From: Ardenticatenaceae bacterium
GTDB lineage: Bacteria > Chloroflexota > Anaerolineae > Promineifilales > Promineifilaceae
NCBI GenBank assembly: GCA_020634375.1
Contig: JACKBX010000005.1
Span: 310,001-374,000 of the forward strand
Length of the DNA: 64,000 nucleotides
Direction of reading: 5' to 3'
This document shows, one piece after another, positions 8,635-18,671 of this stretch. Both the position numbers and the translations under genes were made by a program. Each line of letters starts with the position of its first letter. Position 1 is the stretch's first letter. Under the pieces are notes generated by a model, which had not been told where the DNA came from, searched no databases, and worked only from the letters and a program-made list of their open reading frames with translations.

Positions 8635-9786
8635 TTACTGCGGTTGTGCCGCCAATGTGATAGAAAGTTCCAGCGAACGGCCGTCACGCAGCAGTGTCAG
8701 TGTCACCACATCCCCCACCTGAGTATTTAGCTCCAGATATTGCTGCAAGCTGTTCCAATCTGTGATGGGGGTGTTATTAACGGCTGTTAACACATCTCCA
8801 CCCAAATAAATACGCCGGTTGCCCACAATACTTTGCTGCGTTGCCCCTTGCACGCCAACCGCCTCTGCCGGGCTGCCGCGATACAACTGGGCAATCAAAA
8901 TCCCCTGTTCCACCGGTAAATCTGCCACATCTGCCAGTTCCGGGGTGATGGAGTAACCGAGGAAACCCAGCCAGGGATGCGGGTAAAAGCCCTGCTCGAT
9001 AAGCGCAGGCACAACCCGTTTGACGGTATCTACCGGGATGGCAAACCCGATCCCCTCCGCACCTTGCTGAATGGCAGTGTTCACGCCAATCAGATCGCCA
9101 CGCGAGTTGAGCAGTGGCCCACCGGAATTGCCAGGGTTGATGGCGGCATCGGTTTGGATGACCTCATAAATGTAGCTGTCGGTGTCGGTTTGTAACGGCC
9201 GTCCCAATGCACTAACCACGCCCGTCGTCAACGTGCGATCCAAGCCAAAGGGGTTGCCAATAGCAATGGCCCGCTGCCCCACGCGCACCTCTGCCGAACT
9301 GCCCAACGAAATGGGAAAGAGATGCTCCGGAGGCAAATCCACTTTCAGCACCGCTAAATCATTGGCCGGATCAATGCCAACCACTTCGGCAGGCAAAGAT
9401 GTGTCGTCAGAAAAGGTCACTTCCAGGCTTTCTGCATTCTCGACTACGTGATTGTTGGTAATGATGTGCCCTTCGGTGTCGTAGACAAAGCCGGAACCTG
9501 TGCCTTCGCTAGACTGCGGCCCAAAGAAAAAATTCATGGTCACAACGCGGGCAGTGACGTGAACCACAGACGGGCCAACCCGCTCATACAAATTGGTGAT
9601 GAGCTGTTCTTCCACATCAAGCGGGGCAAGTACGTCGTCACTGAGGGGGGTGGGCGTGGCAACGAGGATAAGGGGGGTCGCTGTGGGTGCGGGGGCGGCT
9701 GTGGGGGTGGTAACGGCCGTTGCCAATTGGCAGCCAAATCCCAACAACGCCAGCGTAAGAACAATCAACAAATAACGTTTAGACAT
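8635..9786 (-). CDS. HtrA/DegP-like S1C serine protease, lipoprotein
   Basis: 383 residues. The N-terminus is a lipoprotein signal with Cys19 in LALLGFGC, then a Thr/Pro-rich linker to about residue 50. The trypsin-like domain has the triad His113 (ITNNHVV), Asp143 (NDLAVLKV) and Ser221 (NPGNSGGPL). One C-terminal PDZ-like domain (about 275-380) includes YRGSPAEAVGV and LGGDVLTAVNN. The expected place of action is the outer face of the membrane, degrading misfolded exported proteins. It is divergent from the EAD-like gene and convergent with cysNC. Confidence 0.93.
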   Translation of the reverse strand: MSKRYLLIVLTLALLGFGCQLATAVTTPTAAPAPTATPLILVATPTPLSDDVLAPLDVEEQLITNLYERVGPSVVHVTARVVTMNFFFGPQSSEGTGSGFVYDTEGHIITNNHVVENAESLEVTFSDDTSLPAEVVGIDPANDLAVLKVDLPPEHLFPISLGSSAEVRVGQRAIAIGNPFGLDRTLTTGVVSALGRPLQTDTDSYIYEVIQTDAAINPGNSGGPLLNSRGDLIGVNTAIQQGAEGIGFAIPVDTVKRVVPALIEQGFYPHPWLGFLGYSITPELADVADLPVEQGILIAQLYRGSPAEAVGVQGATQQSIVGNRRIYLGGDVLTAVNNTPITDWNSLQQYLELNTQVGDVVTLTLLRDGRSLELSITLAAQPQ

Positions 9787-9957
9787 AGTGTTTCTCCAGG
9801 CCGTATTCTATCCGAGATGCCGCGTTGCAGAGCCAGCAATCAGCAGAAACTAAGGTTTGGGCATCAGCAACAGCACCTCTTCTTTCTCACACCTCCCTTT
9901 CCACAAAGAGGCTGGCGGTTTATGTTATAATTTTTCCAGAGCCGAATGGAGCCATAT

Positions 9958-10719
9958 ATGAACGCCACTGAATTTTGCCACCGGTTTAAGAAGAGTTACA
10001 ACCTCTCAGAAATTAAAGAGCTTTGCCAGGAGCTGCAAATTGATTATGAAGAGTTAGCCGGGGATACAAAAACCGAGAAAGTCTATGATTTGCTGCGCAA
10101 TATATCGCGGCAAAGGCGTCTCGCGGTCTTATTAAATTGGGCACGACAGGCACGCCCGCAGGAGCAATGGCCTGTTTCGCCACTAGAAATCACGCAATTA
10201 GAACAAGACCTTGTGCCGCAAGTTGATCATTATTTTTATCGCAAAAGCAGTACAGATTTAAGAAATGGCGGGCCTTCTCAATTTTTATTTGCCGGACTTT
10301 TGGTGCTTGCGCTAGTCATCATCGTTGCCCTGGTCGTTTTGCTGGTTGTTTTCGTTTTACAACAGCCTACACCAACTCCCAGTCCCCCTCTCCCTACACA
10401 AGTTGAAACGATGCCGAACGGCCGTGCAACTGAAACGCCAACCTCGGAACCCAGCCAAACGCCCATTCCCCCATCAGCAACGCCGACGCTGACGCCAACT
10501 GTGACAGAAACGGCCGTGCCTACAGCAACGCCAACCATGACAGCAACCCTGAAACCCACACAGCAAGCTGCTGGCGCAAACGAATATACACCGCCCCCCG
10601 CCATACATACCAACACGCCGCCGCCGCCGACTCCCGAACCGATCGTACCCACTTCCACGCCGGAGCCGCCGCCACCGACCCCCATCCCTTCACCTACAAA
10701 AGCTCCGCCGGAACCCTAG
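9958..10719 (+). CDS. Membrane protein with N-terminal effector-associated-like helical domain and Pro/Thr-rich tail
   Basis: 253 residues from ATG 9958, chosen because GGAG lies 6 nt upstream; an in-frame ATG at 9946 lacks a site. TATAAT at 9926-9931 is a candidate -10. Residues about 1-60 (NLSEIKELCQELQIDYEEL, then KVYDLLRNISRQRRLAVLL) follow the pattern of death-like effector-associated domains (EADs) common in Chloroflexota and cyanobacteria. Residues about 107-133 are one strong membrane helix. The rest is a Pro/Thr/Ala-rich spacer. The EAD would be cytosolic and the tail outside. EADs normally recruit conflict effectors by like-with-like contacts, but no effector shares this operon. A lamin-tail exoprotein follows 21 nt downstream. 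The domain call rests on pattern only. Confidence 0.65.
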   Translation: MNATEFCHRFKKSYNLSEIKELCQELQIDYEELAGDTKTEKVYDLLRNISRQRRLAVLLNWARQARPQEQWPVSPLEITQLEQDLVPQVDHYFYRKSSTDLRNGGPSQFLFAGLLVLALVIIVALVVLLVVFVLQQPTPTPSPPLPTQVETMPNGRATETPTSEPSQTPIPPSATPTLTPTVTETAVPTATPTMTATLKPTQQAAGANEYTPPPAIHTNTPPPPTPEPIVPTSTPEPPPPTPIPSPTKAPPEP

Positions 10720-10740
10720 CGCCCAAATAGGAGCCAATCC

Positions 10741-11922
10741 ATGTTCAAAAAAGGGCCACTTATCCTTTTCACGTTTATCTTGTTTGCCATACTTACCACA
10801 AATTCGCTGCGCCTGGCGCAAGTTGATTCCGCCCCAGCCACTGGGGGGCTAATCATCAACGAGATCGATTATGACCAACCAGGCACAGATACGGCAGAAT
10901 ATATTGAGCTAAAAAATACAGGGGAAACGGCCGTGTTCGCCGCCGACTACGTTATCAAACTGGTAAATGGATATAACGAGGAGGTATACCAGACCATTAC
11001 CCTACCGGCCGTCTCCATTCCCGCATCCGGTTACTTTACCATTTGCGCCAATCCCCTAACTATGCCTGACTGCGACTGGTACGTCTCCCCCACGTCCAAC
11101 CTCATTCAAAATGGCTCACCAGACGCGGCTGCGCTGCTGCTGGACAGCACAATTGTAGACACCGTAAGCTACGAAGGAAGCGTCCCTGGCTACGTGGAAG
11201 GGTCTGGCAGCGGCATAGAAGACGACCCCAACGAAGCATATGCTGGAATCAGCCGTTACCCAGATGGCAGCGACAGCAATTACAACAACCAGGACTTCTT
11301 TTTGTTGTGCGACACGCCGGGAGAAGCCAATATCGCGCTGGGAGCCTTTTGTGAAGCCACCGTCACCCCAACCAATACGCCTATCCCCATCAACTCACCC
11401 ACACCAAGCACGCCCACACCCGCAGCCCCCACCGCAGAAGTAACGCTTACCCCCTCGTTAACCCCAACCCCATCCGCAACACCTTCCCCAACTCCTACGC
11501 CGTATCCGCCCACACCCACGCCAGCGCTCATACTTCTCCCTATCGTGCAGCTTCCATTCCATTCACAAGAGCCAAATGACAATGCTGCTCAAGCCAATGG
11601 CCCTATCCACTCTCATGAAACGGTGACGGGTAATTTCCCGGCTGGCGACTCGCGTAATGATTATTACTACTTCAACATGGACTGGCCTTATACCATCTAT
11701 GCCACCCTGACAAACATTCCCGCAGGCCAGGATTACGATCTCGTCATTCGAGACAAAGACATGAATGTGCTTGGCTATTCAGGGCAATACGGCAATATAG
11801 ATGAGGCCGCTCTAACCGCAATGGTCTATCCTGGGCGGTACTTCGTTCAGGTTTATAACTATTTGGGTACACCTAGTAATGGGGCTTATCAGTTACGGGT
11901 TGAGTATGTGTACGTGCCATGA
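10741..11922 (+). CDS. Secreted lamin-tail-domain protein with C-terminal PPC domain
   Basis: 393 residues. A signal peptide (FKKGPLILFTFILFAILTT) leads into a lamin-tail domain (about 35-160: GLIINEIDYDQPGTDTAEY, LKNTGETAV, PASGYFTICANP). A Pro/Thr linker spans about 205-260. A C-terminal pre-peptidase-like PPC domain follows (EPNDNAAQANGPI, NDYYYFNMDW, PGRYFVQVYNY). Both domains are non-catalytic beta-sandwiches found in exported proteins and often bind surfaces or other proteins. It probably forms an operon with the EAD-like membrane protein, which suggests a cell-surface pair. The function is unknown. Confidence 0.85.
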   Translation: MFKKGPLILFTFILFAILTTNSLRLAQVDSAPATGGLIINEIDYDQPGTDTAEYIELKNTGETAVFAADYVIKLVNGYNEEVYQTITLPAVSIPASGYFTICANPLTMPDCDWYVSPTSNLIQNGSPDAAALLLDSTIVDTVSYEGSVPGYVEGSGSGIEDDPNEAYAGISRYPDGSDSNYNNQDFFLLCDTPGEANIALGAFCEATVTPTNTPIPINSPTPSTPTPAAPTAEVTLTPSLTPTPSATPSPTPTPYPPTPTPALILLPIVQLPFHSQEPNDNAAQANGPIHSHETVTGNFPAGDSRNDYYYFNMDWPYTIYATLTNIPAGQDYDLVIRDKDMNVLGYSGQYGNIDEAALTAMVYPGRYFVQVYNYLGTPSNGAYQLRVEYVYVP

Positions 11923-12435
11923 TTATTTTTTCGCCAAGCGCCTGCGCAGGTATTGGACGGTTCCCCACAACACATTGAAGCGCGGTACGCGCTGGCAGTA
12001 AACGGCGTACGGCTCCCCAAACTGCCGCAAACAAAGCGTTTCCTCTTGCACGGTCATGACGGCAAGCAAGGCAATGCCACCCATTGCCAACAAAACAGAC
12101 AGCCCATGTTGTTGCAACAGGGCAAACCCCGCAAAAAGCAAGATGTAGCCGAGGTATTGAGGATGGCGCACCAGGGCATATAAGCTGTGTTCGGCAACGG
12201 CCGTTGTCTCATAATAAGGTTGGTTTGCTGGGGAACGGCCGTGACGAGCCAATAACGCAAACGGCCAAAACGTGAACACCGCCGCCCAAAATAGCACCCC
12301 CACTCCTACCCAGCGCAAACAAGGATTTGTCCCTTTGGGCAACATCATCCCAACCCCAATCAACAGTCCAAACAACACCACAATCAGCCAACTCCAACGA
12401 TAAACTGCGCTGCTCAGTCTCGGCGAATCGCTCAT
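11923..12435 (-). CDS. Isoprenylcysteine methyltransferase / phospholipid methyltransferase-family membrane protein
   Basis: 170 residues from ATG 12435, preceded by AAGGGGG; a longer frame to 12519 adds non-conserved residues. There are four to five membrane helices. The family core is LYALVRHPQYLGYILLFAG (about 100-118), then EETLCLRQFGEPYAVYCQRVPRF near the C-terminus, which form the SAM-binding site in this family. It probably methylates a lipid or thiol substrate at the membrane; the substrate is unknown. The stop codon abuts the end of the convergent lamin-tail gene. Confidence 0.82.
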   Translation of the reverse strand: MSDSPRLSSAVYRWSWLIVVLFGLLIGVGMMLPKGTNPCLRWVGVGVLFWAAVFTFWPFALLARHGRSPANQPYYETTAVAEHSLYALVRHPQYLGYILLFAGFALLQQHGLSVLLAMGGIALLAVMTVQEETLCLRQFGEPYAVYCQRVPRFNVLWGTVQYLRRRLAKK

Positions 12436-12533
12436 TGCAACCCCCTTGAAAAATATACCCACATCCACCCATATTTTATCATCCCATATTCCCACCTCAC
12501 TGCCAACGAACGGCAGCAATCCGCTTAACCGGC

Positions 12534-12561
12534 TTGCAATTTAGAACATTCGTGCTACAAT
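12534..12561 (+). promoter_or_regulatory. Sigma-70-type promoter for VOC gene
   Basis: TTGCAA (12534-12539), a 16-bp spacer, then TACAAT (12556-12561), about 80 bp upstream of the VOC start. Confidence 0.55.
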
Positions 12562-12640
12562 TCAGGTGTATTTATTAACCCTGTGCGCCTCCCTTTGCAT
12601 CCCCCCACGGCGCAACAACTACCCCAAATGGAGAAATGCT

Positions 12641-13000
12641 ATGTCTCACCCGATTGTTCATATTGAGTTGTCTGCAAATAATCATGAAGAAGCCGCCAAG
12701 TTTTATACGGCCGTTTTCGACTGGCAGATACAGTCATTCCCGGAAATGAATTACACCACGTTCACTTCTGGCGAAGGCGGGCCTGGTGGTGGTTTCAACA
12801 ATGTGTCTGACGAGTATCCAGCCGGACAAGTCGTCATTTACATCAACACCGATAACATCGAGGCAAGTATGGAGAAAGTTGAAGCCAATGGGGGGCAGCG
12901 GGTTTCACCGGATATTGACATTCCAGGGGTGGGCACAATGGCAATGTTCAAAGACCCAACGGGCAATACGCTATCTTTACTGAAACCGGCAGAGATGTAA
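12641..13000 (+). CDS. VOC (glyoxalase/bleomycin-resistance-like) protein
   Basis: 119 residues. ATG 12641 is preceded by GGAGA; the upstream extension in frame is discarded. The pattern is typical of single-domain VOC proteins: HIELSANNHEEAAKFYTAVF at the N-terminus, GGGFNNVSDEYPAGQVVIYI in the middle, and MAMFKDPTGNTLSLL at the end. These form paired beta-alpha-beta-beta-beta modules and usually act as dimers with a metal or small-ligand pocket. The substrate cannot be predicted. Confidence 0.85.
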   Translation: MSHPIVHIELSANNHEEAAKFYTAVFDWQIQSFPEMNYTTFTSGEGGPGGGFNNVSDEYPAGQVVIYINTDNIEASMEKVEANGGQRVSPDIDIPGVGTMAMFKDPTGNTLSLLKPAEM

Positions 13001-13005
13001 TTAGG

Positions 13006-13039
13006 TGAGAGTGGCGAGTGCTCAAACTCGCCACTCTCA
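13006..13039 (+). terminator. Stem-loop after VOC gene
   Basis: Perfect 14-bp stem TGAGAGTGGCGAGT / ACTCGCCACTCTCA with a 6-nt loop, six bases after the VOC stop. It lacks a T-run, so it may act as an mRNA 3' stabiliser as much as a terminator. Confidence 0.6.
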
Positions 13040-13256
13040 TACTGAAGCGCCAGAATAATATTTGATGCCATCTTGGGCAGCTTCCCAAAAAACTCCCTCA
13101 ACATATACAATCACCTCCCCCCCTACTCATTCAACAAATCCAAACATTAAATTATTGGCAAACCACCCTGTAACGCCGAATGTAACGTTGATGAATATAA
13201 TCAACTATAAGCAGATTCTTGGAAATGGTCTTATTATTCAATGATGATCTCGGAAA

Positions 13257-14960
13257 ATGATTAACAAATTTGCCGTTCACCAGAACCTGTATACCATGCC
13301 TTTTATTGCAACCATTCTCAACAAGTGGCGTAGTTTTTGGGACACATACGGCCGTGCAGGGAGCGCCTCCCAATCAGAAACCTATGCCCGCCAGACAGAC
13401 TTGCTCTGCAATATATTGAAATTGCTCTGGCCTGGTACCCTCCTCATTTTACTTTTCTGGCTAGTTTCAAATCCCGAGTTAAGCACAGCCCCAATCATTG
13501 CCCTCAGCATTTTCAGCATTCTGGCAATTGTCCATCTGCTGGCTTATACAAACCATACACATACTGCCACCATTGCCCTCATCAGTTCAATCTTCTTCGT
13601 TGTCAACAGCGTCATACTCATCACAAATGGCTCAATTGTATCGCGGATGATGATACTAAACGCGCTGATCGTGGCCGTCCTTCTTGCCAGCCTACTACTA
13701 AGCACCAAAGCCACGCTCATAGTCGCCAGTTTATGCTCGCTCAACTTTGCCGTCTTCTTCTTTGTTCCTGACGTTCCTGCACGTGTCGTGTTTGCCCTAT
13801 TAACATTTTCCGCATCCGCATCAACAATCATAGTTGCCATCGCTCTCGTCTATCACCGTTTTATTAACCAAATCACCTTAGATGATGTACGTTACCGTGC
13901 CTTGTTTGAACAAACGCACGATGCCGTCTTTATTTTGACTTTGGAAGGGCAGCATGTTGCTGCCAATCGCCGCGCCGCCGACTTGTTGGGATATACTACT
14001 GAAGAAATTCAAAATTTGTCAGTCAAGGAATTATCTGCCGAGCCTCAATCCAGTGAACAAGCTCGTCAACGCATTCTGCACGGGGAGCATATCCCCCAGT
14101 ACGAACGCCTCTTCCGCAAGAAAAACGGCGATGTAGTTCCTGTGGAAATCACAGCCGAACTGGTGTACGACGAAAACGGCCGTCCCCTTCACATTCAAAG
14201 CGTCGTCCGCGATATTAGCCAACGCAAACAAGCAGAACAACAAGCACGCGAGCTCACTTTGGAACAAGAACGCGTGCGCTTACTCACCCAATTTATCACC
14301 AACACATCACACGAATTTCGCACCCCCCTATCCGTCATCAGTACATCCCTGTATTTATTGGCTCAAACAAACGACCCGGAAAAACGACAAAAATACGCCC
14401 ATCGTGCCGATACACAAATCTGGCGAATCAATCGTTTGCTGGAAATGTTGCTGCTCATGTCCCAACTAGACAGCGACACACCAGTAGATTTGGCTCCCAC
14501 CAATCTCAACACGCTCATCAAAAACACCGTTAGCAAGATGATGGAGCAACCAGATTTAAGGTGCCGCACCATCCAATTACATCTGCCGCCAAACTTGCCA
14601 GACATTCATGCTAGTGATGAGTTTTTGGCTGCGGCAATCAAACAACTCATTGATAATGCCCTGCGATACTCGCCGGATAACTGTTCTGTCGGAGTACGGA
14701 CATTTCAACAAAATGGGTGGGTCATCTTTGAAACTTGTGATGACGGTATCGGCATTTCAGAAGAAATTATGCCGCGCATTTTTGAACGCTTCTGGAGACA
14801 AGATGTAGCTCATTCAACACCGGGCTTTGGGCTAGGATTATCTATTGTCCAGCAAGTTGTGAACCAGCATCACGGCCGTATTGAAGTCGAAAGCACGCCC
14901 GATCAAGGCAGCGTCTTCCGCATCTGGCTGCCCACCGCAAACATGGAAAGCCAAAGATAA
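13257..14960 (+). CDS. Membrane PAS-domain sensor histidine kinase
   Basis: 567 residues. About six membrane helices (roughly 60-200) form an N-terminal sensor. A PAS/PAC domain follows (YRALFEQTHDAVFILTLEG, then KKNGDVVPVEI and VVRDISQRKQAE). The HisKA H-box is NTSHEFRTPLSVIS near residue 350. The ATPase domain has an N-box (LIDNALRYSPDN), DDGIGI, IFERFWR and GFGLGLSIVQQVV. No response regulator is adjacent, so it is an orphan kinase. The start is uncertain: ATG 13257 has only a weak GGAA close by, and an in-frame ATG at 13296 is the alternative. Confidence 0.9.
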   Translation: MINKFAVHQNLYTMPFIATILNKWRSFWDTYGRAGSASQSETYARQTDLLCNILKLLWPGTLLILLFWLVSNPELSTAPIIALSIFSILAIVHLLAYTNHTHTATIALISSIFFVVNSVILITNGSIVSRMMILNALIVAVLLASLLLSTKATLIVASLCSLNFAVFFFVPDVPARVVFALLTFSASASTIIVAIALVYHRFINQITLDDVRYRALFEQTHDAVFILTLEGQHVAANRRAADLLGYTTEEIQNLSVKELSAEPQSSEQARQRILHGEHIPQYERLFRKKNGDVVPVEITAELVYDENGRPLHIQSVVRDISQRKQAEQQARELTLEQERVRLLTQFITNTSHEFRTPLSVISTSLYLLAQTNDPEKRQKYAHRADTQIWRINRLLEMLLLMSQLDSDTPVDLAPTNLNTLIKNTVSKMMEQPDLRCRTIQLHLPPNLPDIHASDEFLAAAIKQLIDNALRYSPDNCSVGVRTFQQNGWVIFETCDDGIGISEEIMPRIFERFWRQDVAHSTPGFGLGLSIVQQVVNQHHGRIEVESTPDQGSVFRIWLPTANMESQR

Positions 14961-14972
14961 CCTTAATATTTT

Positions 14973-15647
14973 TTAAGCCAACCGACTGCGAAAATCCCGA
15001 ATATTCTCCGCAATAGATTTATTTTTATTAAAAATGGCGCTGCCCGCCACCAAGACATTCGCTCCCGCTGCAACTATTTCTGCGGCATTACCTGGTTTAA
15101 CGCCGCCATCTACCTCCAAATCAGCAGCAGAACCAATAGCATCTAGCATCTGGCGCAAGCGGCGAATCTTGGCTGTGCTGGTAGGAATATAACTCTGCCC
15201 GCCAAATCCCGGATTGACAGACATGATCAGCACCAACTCCACATAAGGCAAAATCTCCTCCAGTGTAGCCAGCGGCGTGGCCGGGTTCAGTGTCACTCCG
15301 GCCTTCACACCCAACTCGTGGATAGCTTGCACTGTGCGGTGCAAATGGGTCGCCGCTTCGACATGCACGGTGATCATGTCCGCCCCGGCAGCAGCAAAAG
15401 CTTCCACATATCTGTCTGGATTTTCGATCATCAGATGTACATCCATGACCGCGCCTTTTGTGGTGGTTAACGGCCGTAACGCCTTCACAATCAGCGGCCC
15501 AATCGTGATATTCGGCACAAAATGCCCATCCATCACATCAACGTGAATGTACTCCACCCCTGCGTCAAGCGCCTCTGCCACCTGCTCCCCCAGCCGCGCA
15601 AAATCAGCCGAAAGGATAGAGGGCGCTAATTTCACTTTATGCACCAT
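14973..15647 (-). CDS. rpe: Ribulose-phosphate 3-epimerase
   Basis: 224 residues, full family length. Motifs: KLAPSILSADFARLGEQ, VDVMDGHFVPNITIGP (metal and catalytic Asp), MSVNPGFGGQ, and VDGGVKPGNAAEIVAAGAN plus AGSAIF (phosphate grip). It interconverts ribulose-5-phosphate and xylulose-5-phosphate in the non-oxidative pentose phosphate pathway. Its start is 2 nt after the transketolase stop, so the two pathway enzymes form a tight operon. Confidence 0.97.
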   Translation of the reverse strand: MVHKVKLAPSILSADFARLGEQVAEALDAGVEYIHVDVMDGHFVPNITIGPLIVKALRPLTTTKGAVMDVHLMIENPDRYVEAFAAAGADMITVHVEAATHLHRTVQAIHELGVKAGVTLNPATPLATLEEILPYVELVLIMSVNPGFGGQSYIPTSTAKIRRLRQMLDAIGSAADLEVDGGVKPGNAAEIVAAGANVLVAGSAIFNKNKSIAENIRDFRSRLA

Positions 15648-15649
15648 GA

Positions 15650-17635
15650 TCAGCCCACCATCTCCAATGCGGCAGCAACCATCGCCTGTGGCGTCAGGCC
15701 AAATTCGGCGTAAATACGCTCAAAGGGAGCAGACGCGCCAAAATGATCGATACCAATCACCGCGCCGTCGCTGCCCACGTAACGCTGCCAGCCCAAAGTC
15801 ACGCCTGCTTCAATAGCCACGCGGGCGGTCACGGTTGGAGGCAGCACGCTGTCACGGTAATCCTGCGGCTGCGCATCAAACAGTTCCCAACTAGGCATGG
15901 AAACCACACGGGCAGAAACACCCTTTTCCGCCAGCAGTTTTTGTGCATCCAGAGCAATCTGTACTTCGGAGCCGGACCCCAGCAATATCACCTGCGGATT
16001 AGCTGCATCAGCCAAAACATAGCCGCCTTTGGCTGCGCCTTGGGCCACAGCGCGGTCTAGTACAGGCAGGTTTTGCCGCGTCAGAGCCAGCGCGGTAGGG
16101 CCGTTCCGTCGGGCAATGGCTGTTTGCCAGGCAACGGCCGTTTCCCACGCATCCGCCGGACGAAGGACAACCAAATTCGGGATCGCCCGCAGCGCCGCCA
16201 ACTGCTCAATGGGCTGGTGCGTCGGGCCATCTTCACCCAGGCCAATAGAATCATGCGTAAACACGTAAATCACCTGCTGTTCCATCAGCGCCGCCAGGCG
16301 CACCGCCGGACGCATGTAATCGGAGAAGACCAGGAAGGTGCCGCCATAGGGAATGATGCCGCCATGCAGAGCCATGCCGTTCATGATTGCGCCCATCCCA
16401 TGCTCGCGCACGCCAAAACGCAGGTAACGGCCGTCCCAATGCCCCTTCTGCACGTCTGCCTCCCCCTTCAAATCCGTCTTATTTGAGCCGGTCAAGTCAG
16501 CCGAGCCACCCAGCAGTTCTGGCACAACCCGCGCAAAGGCATTCAGCACCTGCCCAGATGCGGCGCGGGTGGCAATCGGCTTGCCGAACTCCGGCATCGC
16601 TGCCGCTTCCCAGCCCTGCGGCAGTTCACCGTGCATCATGCGCTTGAATTCTGCCGCCAGTTCTGGGTAGGCTGCTTCATACTGCGCCAACAAATCACTC
16701 CAGGCATGGTGCTTTGCCGCGCCCAATGTACCTGCCGTACCCAACAGCTCATACGCTCGCGGATCTGTCCAGAATTTCTCTTGCGGCAGGCCCAAATTCT
16801 CGCGGGTCAGGCGTATTTCTTCTTCACCCAACGGCTCGCCGTGTGCCTTGGAAGTACCAGCCCGGTTGGGGCTGCCAAAACCAATAATAGTGCGGCAAGC
16901 AATGAGGGACGGCCGTTCCTCATCTGCCAATGCCTCATCCAATGCCGCCTTCACCGTCTCTACATCATGTCCATCTGCCCGCGCCGCGTGCCAACCATAC
17001 GCCGCAAATCGTGCCAGCACATCTTCTGTAAACGCCAGCGTCGTCTTGCCATCAATGCTGATGCCATTGTCATCGTACAGCACAATCAGCTTGCTCAGGC
17101 CCAGATGCCCAGCCAGCGCCGCTGCCTCATGAGATATTCCTTCCATCAAATCGCCATCCCCGGCAATCACAAATGTACGATGATCCACCATCGGAAACTC
17201 AGGGCGATTAAATTTTTGCGCCAGCCACTGCTCTGCCATTGCAAAACCCACCGCATTAGAAATGCCTTGCCCCAGCGGGCCAGTCGTCGTCTCCACACCT
17301 ACCGTGTGCCCATGTTCAGGATGCCCTGGCGTGCGGCTGCCCCACTGTCGAAAATTCTGCAACTCCTCCATCGGCAAATCATAGCCGCTAAGGTGCAGTA
17401 AAGCGTACAACAGCATACTGCCATGCCCCGCCGAGAGGATAAAGCGATCTCGATCCGGCCATTGCGGATGCCGGGGATCAAATTTTAAATATTTTGCCCA
17501 GAGTAACGAGGCAACATCGGCCATGCCCATCGGCATACCGGGGTGACCAGAATTCGCCCGCTGTACTGCATCCATCACCAGCACGCGAATAGTATCGGCT
17601 ATCGGTTTAAGCGCGGAAGCGAGAGGTTGAGTCAT
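15650..17635 (-). CDS. tkt: Transketolase
   Basis: 661 residues, normal length. Substrate and thiamine-diphosphate motifs are present: [43 protein letters not shown], and the [19 protein letters not shown] metal/ThDP motif with its DDN partner. The Pyr domain has [14 protein letters not shown], and [20 protein letters not shown] carries the catalytic His. It transfers two-carbon units in the pentose phosphate or Calvin-type cycle. It is first in the tkt-rpe operon, read leftward. Confidence 0.97.
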   Translation of the reverse strand: MTQPLASALKPIADTIRVLVMDAVQRANSGHPGMPMGMADVASLLWAKYLKFDPRHPQWPDRDRFILSAGHGSMLLYALLHLSGYDLPMEELQNFRQWGSRTPGHPEHGHTVGVETTTGPLGQGISNAVGFAMAEQWLAQKFNRPEFPMVDHRTFVIAGDGDLMEGISHEAAALAGHLGLSKLIVLYDDNGISIDGKTTLAFTEDVLARFAAYGWHAARADGHDVETVKAALDEALADEERPSLIACRTIIGFGSPNRAGTSKAHGEPLGEEEIRLTRENLGLPQEKFWTDPRAYELLGTAGTLGAAKHHAWSDLLAQYEAAYPELAAEFKRMMHGELPQGWEAAAMPEFGKPIATRAASGQVLNAFARVVPELLGGSADLTGSNKTDLKGEADVQKGHWDGRYLRFGVREHGMGAIMNGMALHGGIIPYGGTFLVFSDYMRPAVRLAALMEQQVIYVFTHDSIGLGEDGPTHQPIEQLAALRAIPNLVVLRPADAWETAVAWQTAIARRNGPTALALTRQNLPVLDRAVAQGAAKGGYVLADAANPQVILLGSGSEVQIALDAQKLLAEKGVSARVVSMPSWELFDAQPQDYRDSVLPPTVTARVAIEAGVTLGWQRYVGSDGAVIGIDHFGASAPFERIYAEFGLTPQAMVAAALEMVG

Positions 17636-17723
17636 GAGAGTCTCCTTTTATGGTTGTTCCAGAAAAGATTTAAGGCTTCAATTCTAGCCTTAAATACCAT
17701 TGTCGTCATTTTCTATAGACGAG

Positions 17724-18500
17724 CTAAGAGATCACTTTCTCAAAGAATGACAAAAAGGATTCCTGTTGCTCGTTAACATTGCTTATTTGCCACGACCCTT
17801 CAAACAAGATACGTACGCTGCGATGGCGGTCAGGTGCATCGCGCAGGGGCGAGGTGAGGAAATCTAAGCCTTGCTCAATCTCGGCGGCGATTTCGGCAAG
17901 CGGCAACACGCGAATCCATGCCGCTGCCAGTTCCAACGCCAACGGCAAACCCTCTACAAGCTGGCAAATGTGGCTAACGGCCGTCACATCCAACGCACAA
18001 TCCGGTTTCAGACGCCGCGCCCGGTCAGCAAACAATTGGATGGCCGGGTAATCTGCCGCCTCATTGTCGTTCGTGACAGAGGGATAGGGCAGCCCGTTTA
18101 GTTCCAGCAGCGATTCGGCCTGCACGTTCAACCGCTCCTGCGACGTAACCAGTAGTTTGACCTGGGGAGCTTGCGCCAAAATTTCAGTGACGAGGGGGAT
18201 ACGGCCGTCGGTTAGCAGTTGTTCAAAATTGTCCAGCACCAGCAGCATTTCTTTGCGGCGCAGGTATTGGAGCAACTGCGCTTGCGGGCTACCCGCCCCG
18301 GAAAAGGTGAAATCAATGGCCTGCGCAACGGCCGTGACCAAATCCGCCTCATTATCCAGCGAAGCCAAAGGGACTAACCACACGCCATCCAAAAAATCGC
18401 CGAGTTTGCCACGCGCCGCTTGCTGCGCCAGGCGCGTTTTCCCTATGCCGCCCGGCCCAACCAACGAGGGCATGATTGTCAACACCAATATTGCTATCAT
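17724..18500 (-). pseudogene. NB-ARC/STAND ATPase fragment of an AfsR/MalT-type regulator
   Basis: A 258-codon open frame whose similarity starts abruptly at the P-loop (SLVGPGGIGKTRLAQQAA, residue about 12) and continues through MLLVLDNFEQLL (Walker B), VTSQERLN and LVEGLPLALELAAAWIR to RHRSVRILFEGSWQ. The usual upstream DNA-binding or VGRE region and the downstream sensor and TPR parts are absent. The last about 23 residues do not follow the family. I read it as a truncated remnant; whether it is still translated is unknown. Confidence 0.75.
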
Positions 18501-18501
18501 G

Positions 18502-18630
18502 TCGCCTTACATTCATTATCAATACACCAATGACGCCGGCCAGTATAGTTGGTATCTACCCGAAGGATGTTGGTATGTTGTGGCTGAGGCGAAAGGGTAC
18601 GAGACGTTAACAAGTCCCATCGTGTCTCCT
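18502..18630 (+). pseudogene. Fragment of an extracellular beta-sandwich (carboxypeptidase-regulatory-like) domain
   Basis: On the plus strand, YTNDAGQYSWYLPEGCWYVV followed by AEAKGYETLTSPIVS has the strand pattern of a carboxypeptidase-regulatory or similar Ig-like repeat of secreted proteins. There is no start, signal or remaining domain, and it abuts the STAND fragment on the other strand. It is a relic of a lost exoprotein. Confidence 0.55.
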
Positions 18631-18671
18631 TGTCTCCCAATCTCTTTGCCTCCTCTCAGTACTTGTCATTT

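Noticed and set aside
10278..10685. Gly/Val-rich minus-strand ORF
   Set aside because: Antisense of the Pro/Thr linker of the EAD-like protein; similar shadows occur at 11280-11582 and elsewhere.
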